Part shown: positions 26,221 to 34,427 of the stretch, piece after piece
Layout of the letters: each line of letters starts with the position of its first letter
Numbering within the stretch: the first letter of the stretch is position 1
Position numbers and translations under genes: made by a program
Notes under the pieces: generated by a model
What the model was told of the DNA's origin: nothing
Databases searched by the model: none
The model's input: only the letters and a program-made list of their open reading frames with translations
Assembly (NCBI RefSeq): GCF_000426445.1
Contig: NZ_KE384526.1
Coordinates: forward strand, 729,213-793,212
Direction of reading: 5' to 3'
Length of the DNA: 64,000 nt
DNA from: Brevibacterium album DSM 18261
Lineage (GTDB): Bacteria; Actinomycetota; Actinomycetes; Actinomycetales; Brevibacteriaceae

Positions 26221-27000
26221 GTGACAAGGAGCACAGGCGAAGCGGCGCGGAGCGGGGCAGACGGCGCCGAGACGGCCCCCGGTTCGCGCGAGGCGCACCA
26301 CGGGCCGCGGGAGGCGCACCACGGGCCCCGGGGTCAGGCGAAGGCCGAGCGGCGGGAACAGCTGCTGGCCTCGGCGAAGCATCTGTTCGCCCGCTACGGG
26401 TTCCGGGCCGTGCGGCTGGGCGACATCGGGAAGGGCGCGGGCGTCTCCGGACCGGCCGTCTACCGGCACTTCGCCTCGAAGGAGGCGGTGCTCGAGGAGT
26501 TGCTCGTAGGCATCTCGGAGTACCTGCACGAGGGCGGGCGACAGATCATCGCCGAGGCCGGTGACGCCCGGGCAGGGACCAGCCTCACCCAGGCGGGCGC
26601 CGAGGCCGGTGCCCCCGAAGCCGGTGGTGGAGCCGGGGTCCTCAAGGCCGGCCACGGAGCGGGGGCAGCGGCAGCTCTGCGCATCCTGGAGCAGCTCATC
26701 GACTTTCACGTGGACTTCGCGATGAAGGAGCCGGAGCTCATCCGGATTCAGGACCGCGACCTGGATGCGCTGCCGGAGGATGCGCGGAGGAGCGTCCGCC
26801 GTCTGCAGCGACAGTACGTGACGGCGTGGGTGGGCGCCGTGGGGGCCGCGCACCCGCAGCTCACCGAGGAGGAGGCAACCGTCCGCGTCCACGCGCTCTT
26901 CGGCATGGTGAACTCGACGCCCCATCTGGGCAGACGACTGCCCGCCGAGACCGTCGCCCGCGAGCTCCGCCGCTCAGCCCGGGCGGTGCTGGGGATATGA
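26221..27000 (+). CDS. TetR-family transcriptional regulator
   Basis: A 259-residue repressor. The N-terminal 40 residues are disordered and contain a perfect 7-residue duplication (REAHHGP twice). The helix-turn-helix domain is RREQLLASAKHLFARYGFRAVRLGDIGKGAGVSGPAVYRHFASKEAVLEELL (about residues 42-95). The ligand domain (about 150-255) is interrupted by an Ala/Gly-rich stretch with AGAEAGAPEAGGGAG. GTG 26221 follows GGGAGGCGAA. It is divergent from the acyl-CoA carboxylase operon and is its likely repressor, probably released by an acyl-CoA. Confidence 0.92.
   Translation: MTRSTGEAARSGADGAETAPGSREAHHGPREAHHGPRGQAKAERREQLLASAKHLFARYGFRAVRLGDIGKGAGVSGPAVYRHFASKEAVLEELLVGISEYLHEGGRQIIAEAGDARAGTSLTQAGAEAGAPEAGGGAGVLKAGHGAGAAAALRILEQLIDFHVDFAMKEPELIRIQDRDLDALPEDARRSVRRLQRQYVTAWVGAVGAAHPQLTEEEATVRVHALFGMVNSTPHLGRRLPAETVARELRRSARAVLGI
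26287..26328 (+). repeat. 21-base tandem duplication within the TetR gene
   Basis: Two adjacent 21-base units (26287-26307, 26308-26328), both encoding REAHHGP, differ at two third codon positions. The duplication keeps the reading frame and sits in the disordered N-terminal tail. Confidence 0.8.
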
Positions 27001-27039
27001 GCGCGGGAGAGCCGGCGGATCGGCACCCCGGCTCTGACA

Positions 27040-27127
27040 AATCCGCAACAGAGACTCCGCGAATCCGCAACTCACATCCGGCAAATCCGCAATAGAAGGG
27101 CCGCGAATCCGCAACTCACGTCCCGCG
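27040..27127 (+). repeat. Four 22-base tandem repeats upstream of an ATPase gene
   Basis: Units at 27040, 27062, 27084 and 27106 are each exactly 22 bases and all begin AATCCGCAA. The rest of units 2 and 4 is nearly the same (CTCACATCCGGCA, CTCACGTCCCGCG), while units 1 and 3 differ more, giving a possible 44-base higher-order repeat. A fifth degenerate unit (GATCAGCGG) follows. The array ends 32 bases before the ATG. The spacing, about two helical turns, would place every core on the same DNA face. Confidence 0.85.
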
Positions 27128-27150
27128 GATCAGCGGAGAGCGGGTACGCT

Positions 27151-27156
27151 AAGGCC
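27151..27156 (+). promoter_or_regulatory. Probable -10 box of the DUF4143 ATPase gene
   Basis: TACGCT lies eight bases or so before the ATG at 27159 and is identical to the arsR -10 box in this window. No convincing -35 hexamer exists at the right distance; that place is taken by the end of the 22-base repeat array. A leaderless transcript is likely. Confidence 0.45.
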
Positions 27157-27158
27157 GT

Positions 27159-28415
27159 ATGAACAGCGAACTCGTCCACCGGAACGCCGCTCCACTGGCC
27201 GAGGAAATCATGCAGGAGTCACCGATTACGGTGATCTCCGGTGCCCGCCAGGTGGGCAAGAGCACCCTGATGCGCACACTGCTCACCGATCGCAGTGCCA
27301 GGATCGTCAACCTCGACTCCACGATCGACCGGAACTCCGCTCTCAGCGATCCCGACGGCTTTGCCGCACAGTTCCCGGAAGGCACCCTTGCCATCGATGA
27401 AATCCAGCGGGTGCCGGAGCTGCTGCTCTCATTGAAGAACGCACTCGAGGCAGACCGCCGGCCCGGGAGATACCTGCTCACAGGGTCGTCCAACCTGCAC
27501 TCGCTCAGAGGTGCTGAGGAGAGCCTTGCCGGACGCGCACAGACGGTGGTCCTCCGCGGGCTGAGCCAGGGCGAACTCGCAGGCCGCACAGAGGACTTCG
27601 CCTCGTACATGTGGGACCTGCCTCGCACCGGTCAGCTCACGGACATCGACGATCTCAGCCGCGGCGACTACCTGAGCCTTGTCACCGCCAGCACGTTCCC
27701 GGAGATCCGCGACGCCCCTCCGCGCAGCCGTGCCCGATGGCTCGGCAACTACGTGGAACGAGTGCTGTCCAAGGATGTGGCAGACGCCTCCGGGATCCGG
27801 CACCCAGAACGACTGCTTCCACTGCTGCAGGTGATCGCGGCCGAGAACGCCTCCGAGTTCGTCGCGGCCAGGTTCTCTCGCCTGCTCGACGTACCGGAAA
27901 GGAGCATTCCGGCGTACATACAGGCGCTCCGGAACGTCTTCCTCATCCATGAGCTCAAGCCCTGGAGCACCAACGCCACGACCAGAGCGGTCTCCCGGCC
28001 CAAGCTGAGCATCCAGGATGCCGGCCTCGCCGCCTTTCTCTGTGACATCGACGCCGACGGTTTGGAGCACGACATCTCCAGCACTCTCACCGGAGGCCTG
28101 GTTGAGGGCTTCGTCGCCTCTGAACTGCTGAAGCAGCAGTCGTGGTCCCTGGTGGACTTCACGCTCCGCCACTATCGCGACAGAAACGGAAAGGAAGTGG
28201 ACCTCGTGCTGGAGAACCGGCGCAGGGAGATCATCGGCCTCGAGGTCAAGGCCACCACCAGTGTGGGGGAGAACCACTTCAGGGGGCTTGAGTACCTCAG
28301 GGAGAAGGCCGGGCCGAGGTTCATCGCCGGAGCGGTGCTGCACACGGGAACCCGCGCTGTGCCCTTCGGAGACAGACTCTGGGCCCTGCCGATCGGAACC
28401 CTGTGGCGGGCGTAA
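27159..28415 (+). CDS. ATP-binding protein of the AAA_14 / DUF4143 family
   Basis: A 418-residue ATPase with the two-part architecture of AAA_14 plus DUF4143. The Walker A motif is GARQVGKST (Lys34), Walker B is LAIDEIQRVPELL, and the sensor-1-like segment is YLLTGSSN. The DUF4143 half (about 190-380) ends with KEVDLVLENRRREIIGLEVKA, an Asp ... Glu-x-Lys pattern of the PD-(D/E)xK nuclease fold. The family is widespread and found singly as probable mobile, toxin-like or defence-linked genes; its cellular role is not established. It stands alone, with a tandem-repeat array in its promoter region. Confidence 0.9.
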   Translation: MNSELVHRNAAPLAEEIMQESPITVISGARQVGKSTLMRTLLTDRSARIVNLDSTIDRNSALSDPDGFAAQFPEGTLAIDEIQRVPELLLSLKNALEADRRPGRYLLTGSSNLHSLRGAEESLAGRAQTVVLRGLSQGELAGRTEDFASYMWDLPRTGQLTDIDDLSRGDYLSLVTASTFPEIRDAPPRSRARWLGNYVERVLSKDVADASGIRHPERLLPLLQVIAAENASEFVAARFSRLLDVPERSIPAYIQALRNVFLIHELKPWSTNATTRAVSRPKLSIQDAGLAAFLCDIDADGLEHDISSTLTGGLVEGFVASELLKQQSWSLVDFTLRHYRDRNGKEVDLVLENRRREIIGLEVKATTSVGENHFRGLEYLREKAGPRFIAGAVLHTGTRAVPFGDRLWALPIGTLWRA

Positions 28416-28444
28416 AAGCTCAGCGTGAGGGTTTCCACGCCCTC

Positions 28445-28924
28445 CTACCGGGCAGCACCACCGACCGCCGGTGCCATGTCATAGGTGATCCAGTCGGTCC
28501 CTTCCGCCACCTCGTCGTAGAGGAAGCGTGCCCGATAGTTGTGAGCCCGGGTGATCCAGCGAACCACCGTCCCACCCTCCTCCGCTGCGATGGAGGCCAG
28601 CCGATCGAGCAGGATGCGAGCCGCACCCTTGCCCCGAGACGCGGGATCCACGAACAGATCGTCGAGGAAGAGGCCGTGCGAGGCCGCCAACGGCCGGGAG
28701 AACGTCCTGCAGTGGGCGAGCCCCACCAGCTTCGATGGCCCTCCCATGGCAGCGACGAGGCCGCGCTGCGGGTGCGCGTCGTCCAGCAGCCACGAGAAGA
28801 CCCTCTCGCGCATCTCCGCTGTCTGGACCACCTGGTAGTAGTCCGCATATCCCCGGTAGAGCTCCGACCACTGATCGAAGTGGTCTTCTCTCACCGCATG
28901 GACGCTGATGTCCGCTGCAGTCAT
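28445..28924 (-). CDS. GNAT-family N-acetyltransferase
   Basis: A 159-residue acetyl-CoA-dependent transferase. The acetyl-CoA loop is LFVDPASRGKGAARILL (about residues 92-108), the GNAT motif A with R/Q-x-x-G-x-G/A. HNYRARFLYDEVA forms the C-terminal motif B. The N-terminal part (YRGYADYYQV) is typical of the small-molecule GNATs. The acceptor substrate is unknown. It starts three bases after the serine-hydrolase gene, so it belongs to the TRAP/hydrolase operon. Confidence 0.88.
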   Translation of the reverse strand: MTAADISVHAVREDHFDQWSELYRGYADYYQVVQTAEMRERVFSWLLDDAHPQRGLVAAMGGPSKLVGLAHCRTFSRPLAASHGLFLDDLFVDPASRGKGAARILLDRLASIAAEEGGTVVRWITRAHNYRARFLYDEVAEGTDWITYDMAPAVGGAAR

Positions 28925-28927
28925 CGC

Positions 28928-30046
28928 TCAGCTCACCCCACCGTCGACTGCGGCCGCGATGTCGTGGAGCCCGCGGTACTGGGCGGTGTGCATCTCTTCG
29001 CTGATGGGAACCGGCCATGAGCTGTGCTTGGCGATGACGACCTTCTTCTCGAGGTCGACGTAGAGTCCCTGACCGTGGATGCCCACCGCGTAGAGCACGG
29101 GTGCGCTGGTGTCGGGGACGTACCAGAAGTTCCGGTAGGTGCCGTTCGGGAAGTCGCGGATGTGGGCGCCCGACCGCCACCTCGCAGCATCACCGGTGCA
29201 GAGGTCGCGGACGAAGGCCTCCGGGACCAGTCCGCTTCCGGCCGCCAGGTGGTGACCGACGCGTGCGAGGTCGCGGGTCGAGCAGGAGAAGCCGCCCGCC
29301 GCGCGCCCTGCACCGTAGTCGTCAACGGTCAGGTCTGCATCGAACTCCGCGCCGATCGGCTTCCAGATGTATGTCGAGAACAGTTCCGCCAGTCGGCGTC
29401 CGGCCGCGCGCTCAAGCACCCAGCCGGCCATGTCGGTCGTCGGCGATGCGTAGTGGTACTCGGCGCCCTCCGGCGACCGGCGTTCGAGCGATGGCAGGAA
29501 CGAATGGAGCCCTTCGCTCTCGCCGGGGATCCAGCCGGTCGAGCGGCGGTACTCGAGCATGCGGGGGTCGGCCATCGCATAGTCTTCCGAGAACCGGAGC
29601 GGAACAGCCATATCGAAGAGCGACTGGATCTCGACGTCGAAGGCGGAGCCCTTCACTTCGGGGACGTACTCCACCACCAGGTCGGTGAACGCGAACGCAC
29701 CCTCCGCCGCGAGGGCTCCCCCGATGAGACCGGTCAACGACTTCGTGACGCTGAAGTTGATGTGGACGTCTGCGGCGGTCCTGCCCTCGGCATACCACTC
29801 GAACTGCAGTTCGCCGCCGGAAAGCACCACGATTGAGTCCGTTGCCGTCTCCTCGAGGTATTTCGCCACCGTCTTTCCGCTGCTCTGCAACGGTGCATCC
29901 AGAGCAGCTGCGCCGCACGCGGCCTCGGTCAGCTCGAACGTGTCACCCCCTCGCGCCACCCTTGCGGTGGGGATGATCTCTCGCACATTAGCGAATGCCC
30001 AGCGATTCGATTCCGGCGTCATCCATGTTGCCAGCAGCTTCTCCAC
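28928..30046 (-). CDS. Serine hydrolase, beta-lactamase fold, NylB/esterase-like
   Basis: A 372-residue class C beta-lactamase-fold enzyme. The catalytic SxxK is SVTK (Ser99, Lys102) within INFSVTKSLTGLIGGAL, a form typical of 6-aminohexanoate-dimer hydrolase (NylB) and EstB-type enzymes. A Tyr candidate lies in EYHYASPTTDMAGWVLE. HGQGLYVDLEKKVVIAKHSSW is the conserved C-terminal strand. No signal peptide is seen, so a cytoplasmic amide or ester hydrolase is likelier than a cell-wall enzyme. GTG 30046 follows AGGAGAGGGAG; an ATG seven codons earlier lacks a ribosome binding site. Confidence 0.85.
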   Translation of the reverse strand: MEKLLATWMTPESNRWAFANVREIIPTARVARGGDTFELTEAACGAAALDAPLQSSGKTVAKYLEETATDSIVVLSGGELQFEWYAEGRTAADVHINFSVTKSLTGLIGGALAAEGAFAFTDLVVEYVPEVKGSAFDVEIQSLFDMAVPLRFSEDYAMADPRMLEYRRSTGWIPGESEGLHSFLPSLERRSPEGAEYHYASPTTDMAGWVLERAAGRRLAELFSTYIWKPIGAEFDADLTVDDYGAGRAAGGFSCSTRDLARVGHHLAAGSGLVPEAFVRDLCTGDAARWRSGAHIRDFPNGTYRNFWYVPDTSAPVLYAVGIHGQGLYVDLEKKVVIAKHSSWPVPISEEMHTAQYRGLHDIAAAVDGGVS

Positions 30047-30129
30047 GACTCCCTCTCCTGCATCCATGATTCCGAGCGCTCAACGGCTCGGCGCCTCCCG
30101 AACGGACACGCGATGACCGCTCCCCCGGC

Positions 30130-31767
30130 TCACTGAATCGCCGAGTCGAAGACGAATGATCCGTTGACCATCGTCGCGATGACCTCCAGCTCTCCAATGC
30201 GTTCCGCCGCGATTGTGAAGATGTCATCGGACAGGACGACCAGGTCGGCAAGATACCCGGGCGCGAGGACGCCCTTCACGTCTCCCTCATGAACCGCAAA
30301 CGCGGAGCCGAATGTGTAGGCCCGTACAGCCTCCGAGACGGTGACACGCTCGCTCTCACCCAGAACGCGACCCGCCGTCGTCTTTCGATTCACCATATCG
30401 TGAATGCCCTGCAGCGGTTCGCCGGCCACGACCGGTGCGTCCGAGGAGCCGGGGAGGCACACGCCTGCATCCAAGAAGGACTGCATGCGGTAGATGTGCG
30501 AGTGCTGATCGTCCTCGAGCGCTTCGAGGAAGCCGTCCCCCAGGGTCGAGATGAACTTGCCCTGCGGAACCGGAACCATCCCCAGCCTCGCGATTCTCTC
30601 GACCTGCTCGGGGGACACTATCGCAGCATGTTCGATGCGATGACGGTGATCAGGCCGATACAGCTTCGCCTGTGCTTTCTCGACACCGTCGAGCACATGG
30701 TTGAGGGAGCGATCTCCGATGGCATGAGCGGCCACCTGCCATCCATTCACATGAGCATCGACGATGAGCTGTTCGATCTCCGGCCCCTCCCATTGGAGGA
30801 GCCCCCGGTTGCCCGGTTCGCCGCGGTACTCACAGCAGGTCGCAGCGGTGCGTCCGATCAGTGAACCGTCCGTGAGCATCTTGACCGGACCGAGGCGCAG
30901 GAACCGATCACCGAAACCGGACCGCAGGCCGAGGTCGATGCCCCAGCCCTCGGGCCTGTCGCTGCCGCCGAGTTCGTGGAACGCGGTGATGTAAGGCATG
31001 AGCGTCATGCGGACATCGAGGAGGCCGCGTTCGTGGGCGACCTGGAACGCGCGGAAGTCCACAGCGCTGTTTCCGATCACGTCTCCGCCCAGACCGGGCT
31101 CGGTCGCACTCGTCAGACCGTTGCGCACAGCCCACTCGGACGCCGCGCCGATCCCGCTGACGATCGTTTCGAGCTCGAGCGGCCAGATGGCGCTCGAGAC
31201 GATCGTCATCGCACGCTCGAGCAGCAGACCGGTGAACCTGCCGTCGGAATCGCGTCCCAGATCGCCGCCGGGCGGAACGACCATATGTTCCGCTGCATCG
31301 ATTCCGGCTGCTGCGAGCGCGGGACTGTTGACGACCGCCATGTGGTGGGAGTTGTGGAGCAGATAGGCCGGACGGCCTCCCGTGATCGTGTCCAGCACTC
31401 TCAGGTCCGGATGGCCGCCGATGCGATTCTGATCGTATCCGTGGCCGATGACCCACGCATCCGCAGACAGCGAGGCAGCATGCTCCTCCACCAGACCGTA
31501 GAGCGCATCCAGCGACTCGGCCGCTGTGTACGAGACGTCCAGCTGAGACATCTCGACTCCCATTGTCGAGAAGTGCATGTGCGCGTCGTTGAATCCCGGC
31601 ACTGTGCAGCGCCCGCCGAGGTCGGCATAGGTGACCGCCTCGACTCCCGACAGGTCGTCGTCGAGCCCGATGACAACGCCGTGGTGAATTCCGACGCTTC
31701 TCGCGAAGGGGCGATTCGGATCGCCGGTGTAGATGGCGCCGTTGTTCAGGATCGTGTCGATCTTCAT
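30130..31767 (-). CDS. Amidohydrolase, YtcJ-like
   Basis: A 545-residue metal-dependent hydrolase of the amidohydrolase superfamily. The metal-binding motif is GFNDAHMHF (His-x-His, about residues 67-73). Later metal/catalytic blocks are AAHAIGDRSLNHVL, HRIEHAAIVSPEQ and LPGSSDAPV (Asp). The flanking beta-sandwich halves (start IDTILNNGAIYTGDPNRPFA, end LAPGYLADLVVLSDDIF) are characteristic of YtcJ. Substrates of the group are poorly known; N-acyl or cyclic amides are typical. Upstream in the operon are the TRAP transporter and an M20 deacylase. ATG 31767 follows AAGGCAGG. Confidence 0.9.
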   Translation of the reverse strand: MKIDTILNNGAIYTGDPNRPFARSVGIHHGVVIGLDDDLSGVEAVTYADLGGRCTVPGFNDAHMHFSTMGVEMSQLDVSYTAAESLDALYGLVEEHAASLSADAWVIGHGYDQNRIGGHPDLRVLDTITGGRPAYLLHNSHHMAVVNSPALAAAGIDAAEHMVVPPGGDLGRDSDGRFTGLLLERAMTIVSSAIWPLELETIVSGIGAASEWAVRNGLTSATEPGLGGDVIGNSAVDFRAFQVAHERGLLDVRMTLMPYITAFHELGGSDRPEGWGIDLGLRSGFGDRFLRLGPVKMLTDGSLIGRTAATCCEYRGEPGNRGLLQWEGPEIEQLIVDAHVNGWQVAAHAIGDRSLNHVLDGVEKAQAKLYRPDHRHRIEHAAIVSPEQVERIARLGMVPVPQGKFISTLGDGFLEALEDDQHSHIYRMQSFLDAGVCLPGSSDAPVVAGEPLQGIHDMVNRKTTAGRVLGESERVTVSEAVRAYTFGSAFAVHEGDVKGVLAPGYLADLVVLSDDIFTIAAERIGELEVIATMVNGSFVFDSAIQ

Positions 31768-31830
31768 CGATTCGCCTGCCTTCCGCTCGACCCACACGAT
31801 GGGAGTCTCGCCGCGATTCGCGTCTGCACG

Positions 31831-33114
31831 TCACTCATCGCGTGCCTCCGCAGGCTCGACCCCGCACCAGAACGCCGCGAAGAGGGCGATTGTCTTCGTG
31901 CACTGCTTCAGCGATTCGATCGAGACCCTCTCGTCGAAACTGTGGATGTTCTCGGTGTAGGGGCCGTAGACCAGCGTCGGCACATCTGCGTGGTTGACGA
32001 ACAGCGAGGCGTCCAGATAGCCCGGGGTGGTGATCGTCTCGAGCTCGCTGCCCGCGACGTGCCGGTGGCACTGCGCGAGCAGGCTCTCGGCATCGCCGCC
32101 CGGATCGAGCACATATCCGTCGGCGAAGAACCCGGACGGTTCGACGCTGACCTGGTAGCGCGAGTCGCGGTTGAACTCCGCGACGTGCGCTCGCACCTCG
32201 GCGAGAGCCTCCTCAGGGGAGACTCCGGGGAAGGTCGAAATGCGCAGGCTCAGCTCGCACCAGCCCGGAACCGATGACGCCCAGTCCCCGCCGGAGATCT
32301 TGCCGAGGTTGAAATTGATCGGCCGGGGCACGCCCTCGAAGTGCTCATGAGATCCGCTCTGCGAATTCCACTGCTCTTCCAGCGACTTCAGCGATTGCAG
32401 CACTTCGAACGCATACTCGATGGCGTTCGAACCATCGGTCATGATTCGAGGATGCGCAGGCTGCCCGGTGACCCGCAGGGTCAGCCACAGGACTCCTGTG
32501 TTCGCCCGGACGAGCGCATCGTCCTCCGGTTCGGAGATCAGCGCCGCATCGGCTGAGTATCCGCGCTGCAGCGCGGCGTTCGCACCGTTGCCCGTGGACT
32601 CCTCCTCCACCACCGACTGCAGGATGACGGTGGACCGGGGCCTCAGGCCGGCGTCGAAGATCGCCTGCAGCGCGAACATGTTGGCGACCAGGCCGGCCTT
32701 CATGTCTCCGGCACCCCTGCCGTAGATCCACTCGGCCGAAGCACTGCCGCTCCACGGATCCATCTCCCACTGCTCGAGGGGACCGACGGGAACGACATCG
32801 ATATGACCGTTGAGGATGAGCGAGCGCCCCTTCTCGGCCGTAGGCCGGTATGTGCCCACGACATTCTCCTGAGGCCCCGCATCGGGGTCGGGGACGCCGT
32901 AGTTCCTGCTCTGTTTCAGTTCCTCGGTGTTGATCTCCCAGCGGTCGATCGTCAGCCCCAGCCGTCTGAACGCGTTCTCGACGAAGTCCTGGCCCTCGCC
33001 CTCACAGCCGCGCAGAGAGGGTATGCGGATCAGCTTCTGAGTTTCGGCGATCTGCTGGTCGAAATTCGCTTCAACGGCCTCGGTCACCATCTGTGAGACT
33101 TGATCCCAGTGCAT
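31831..33114 (-). CDS. M20-family metallopeptidase / deacylase (ArgE/DapE type)
   Basis: A 427-residue two-zinc hydrolase. Metal and catalytic residues are visible: GHIDVVPVG (His-x-Asp), GRGAGDMKAG (bridging Asp), EEESTGNG (catalytic Glu pair), SEPEDD (metal Glu) and ENIHSFDERV (last His). The dimerisation domain sits in the middle. This group removes acyl or carbamoyl groups from amino acids or related compounds. It starts six bases after the DctP gene, so the transported substrate is probably an N-acyl compound, which is an inference. Confidence 0.92.
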   Translation of the reverse strand: MHWDQVSQMVTEAVEANFDQQIAETQKLIRIPSLRGCEGEGQDFVENAFRRLGLTIDRWEINTEELKQSRNYGVPDPDAGPQENVVGTYRPTAEKGRSLILNGHIDVVPVGPLEQWEMDPWSGSASAEWIYGRGAGDMKAGLVANMFALQAIFDAGLRPRSTVILQSVVEEESTGNGANAALQRGYSADAALISEPEDDALVRANTGVLWLTLRVTGQPAHPRIMTDGSNAIEYAFEVLQSLKSLEEQWNSQSGSHEHFEGVPRPINFNLGKISGGDWASSVPGWCELSLRISTFPGVSPEEALAEVRAHVAEFNRDSRYQVSVEPSGFFADGYVLDPGGDAESLLAQCHRHVAGSELETITTPGYLDASLFVNHADVPTLVYGPYTENIHSFDERVSIESLKQCTKTIALFAAFWCGVEPAEARDE

Positions 33115-33120
33115 ATCGCA

Positions 33121-34362
33121 TCACTCCGGTCGCAGGACATTCAGAGACTCATCGGCGATGAGCTCCTCGAACCACGGGGTCAGATCTGCCTCGGAGTCGT
33201 ACCAATCGGCAACCTCCGCGACATCGCCCCCGTCCTCGTATCCGAGCTCAGCCGCGCGAGTCTTCCACTTCTCCGTGAAGCCGCTGACATCGTCACGGAC
33301 CGTTTCCGGGAGGTCGCCCTCCGCGATCAGGCCGTCGATGAGCTCATCGGTGACTTCTGCCATGACCTGCTGGCTCGGCTCGTCGATCTGCTCGATGACA
33401 CCGCCTGAGTCAGCGACGCGGCTGAACGAATCGGACCAGCCGCCGATGCCGGCCCTGTGCCAATCGGCCATGGACTCGTTGATGGAGTCGAAGATCAGCT
33501 GCCGGTAGGGAAGCGGCAGACGGTCGAAGCTCGGGCCTGCGAAGAACACCGCGGGCGAGCGTGGGATCGAGGTCTCTGTCGTGTATCCGATATCGGTCGC
33601 CGCATCCGCGTAGCCGAAGCTGAGTGAGTCCGACGGCTGGGTCATGATGCAGGTCACGGTTCCGCGCTGCAGGGCCTCGTATGCCTCCGTGATGTCGGTC
33701 GAGACACCGGCCGCGCCGAGTGCCGACGCGATCTCGGACTGGGTGACCGAGGCGATGCGGATCTGCTTGCCGCTCCATTCGTCCTCGTTCCGCACAGGCT
33801 GGTTGCACATGTTGACGTAGCCGTGGTTCATCGCGTGCACGAGCGGCACCAGCTCCTGCCTCTCGTACTCCTCGGAGATGGCTTCGTCCGTGACCGCGAG
33901 CTCACGGCCGACGGCCTGCGCCACGAGCTCACCCTCGAAGGGCGTCGTCTCCAGCAGAGCCGTCGCTGTCGCGTATGCATTCATCACGGGGAACTCAGCA
34001 GGGTAGTAGATCGGGTTCGTGTACCCGATATCGATTCGGCCGTCCACCACAGCGTCGCGAACTTCGTCGAAGCCGGCCGCGGCCATTCCCCAGACGATGT
34101 CGAGTTCGATCTTGCCCTCGGAGCGCTCCTCGAGGATCTCCTTGAAGACATTCGCCTGAGCGCCGAGCGGGTCCTGCCCGGACGGCGCGAGGGTTTGGTA
34201 GGTGATCGTCACGTCGTCCAGGTCGGCGATCGCCTCGGAGATCGCCGCCTGATCCGCACCGTATTCGTACCCGGCGGCATCGGAATCGGCTTCGATTCCC
34301 TCACCGCATGCGGCAAGCGCCAGAACACCCATCAGCGACGCCGCTTTCAATCCGCTTCGCAT
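33121..34362 (-). CDS. TRAP transporter solute-binding lipoprotein DctP
   Basis: Extracytoplasmic receptor of a tripartite ATP-independent transporter for organic acids. The 413-residue precursor starts MRSGLKAASLMGVLALAACGEG, a lipoprotein signal with lipobox LAAC. The mature part has the DctP pattern: LAPSGQDPLGAQANVFKEILEERSEGKIELDI, the substrate-binding strand and the Arg in SGKQIRIAS, then YEALQRGTVTC. ATG 34362 follows GGGAGAGG; starts further upstream give no signal peptide. DctM and DctQ are encoded just upstream. Confidence 0.9.
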   Translation of the reverse strand: MRSGLKAASLMGVLALAACGEGIEADSDAAGYEYGADQAAISEAIADLDDVTITYQTLAPSGQDPLGAQANVFKEILEERSEGKIELDIVWGMAAAGFDEVRDAVVDGRIDIGYTNPIYYPAEFPVMNAYATATALLETTPFEGELVAQAVGRELAVTDEAISEEYERQELVPLVHAMNHGYVNMCNQPVRNEDEWSGKQIRIASVTQSEIASALGAAGVSTDITEAYEALQRGTVTCIMTQPSDSLSFGYADAATDIGYTTETSIPRSPAVFFAGPSFDRLPLPYRQLIFDSINESMADWHRAGIGGWSDSFSRVADSGGVIEQIDEPSQQVMAEVTDELIDGLIAEGDLPETVRDDVSGFTEKWKTRAAELGYEDGGDVAEVADWYDSEADLTPWFEELIADESLNVLRPE

Positions 34363-34427
34363 AGGCCTCTCCCTTCTCATTGAGCTGTTCTCAGAAAATG
34401 CACGTGCCGCTATTTGATCCGACCTGC

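Noticed and set aside
27040-27127. CRISPR array
   Set aside because: The units are contiguous with a 22-base period and only 9 conserved bases. There are no spacers between full repeats, no leader and no cas gene.
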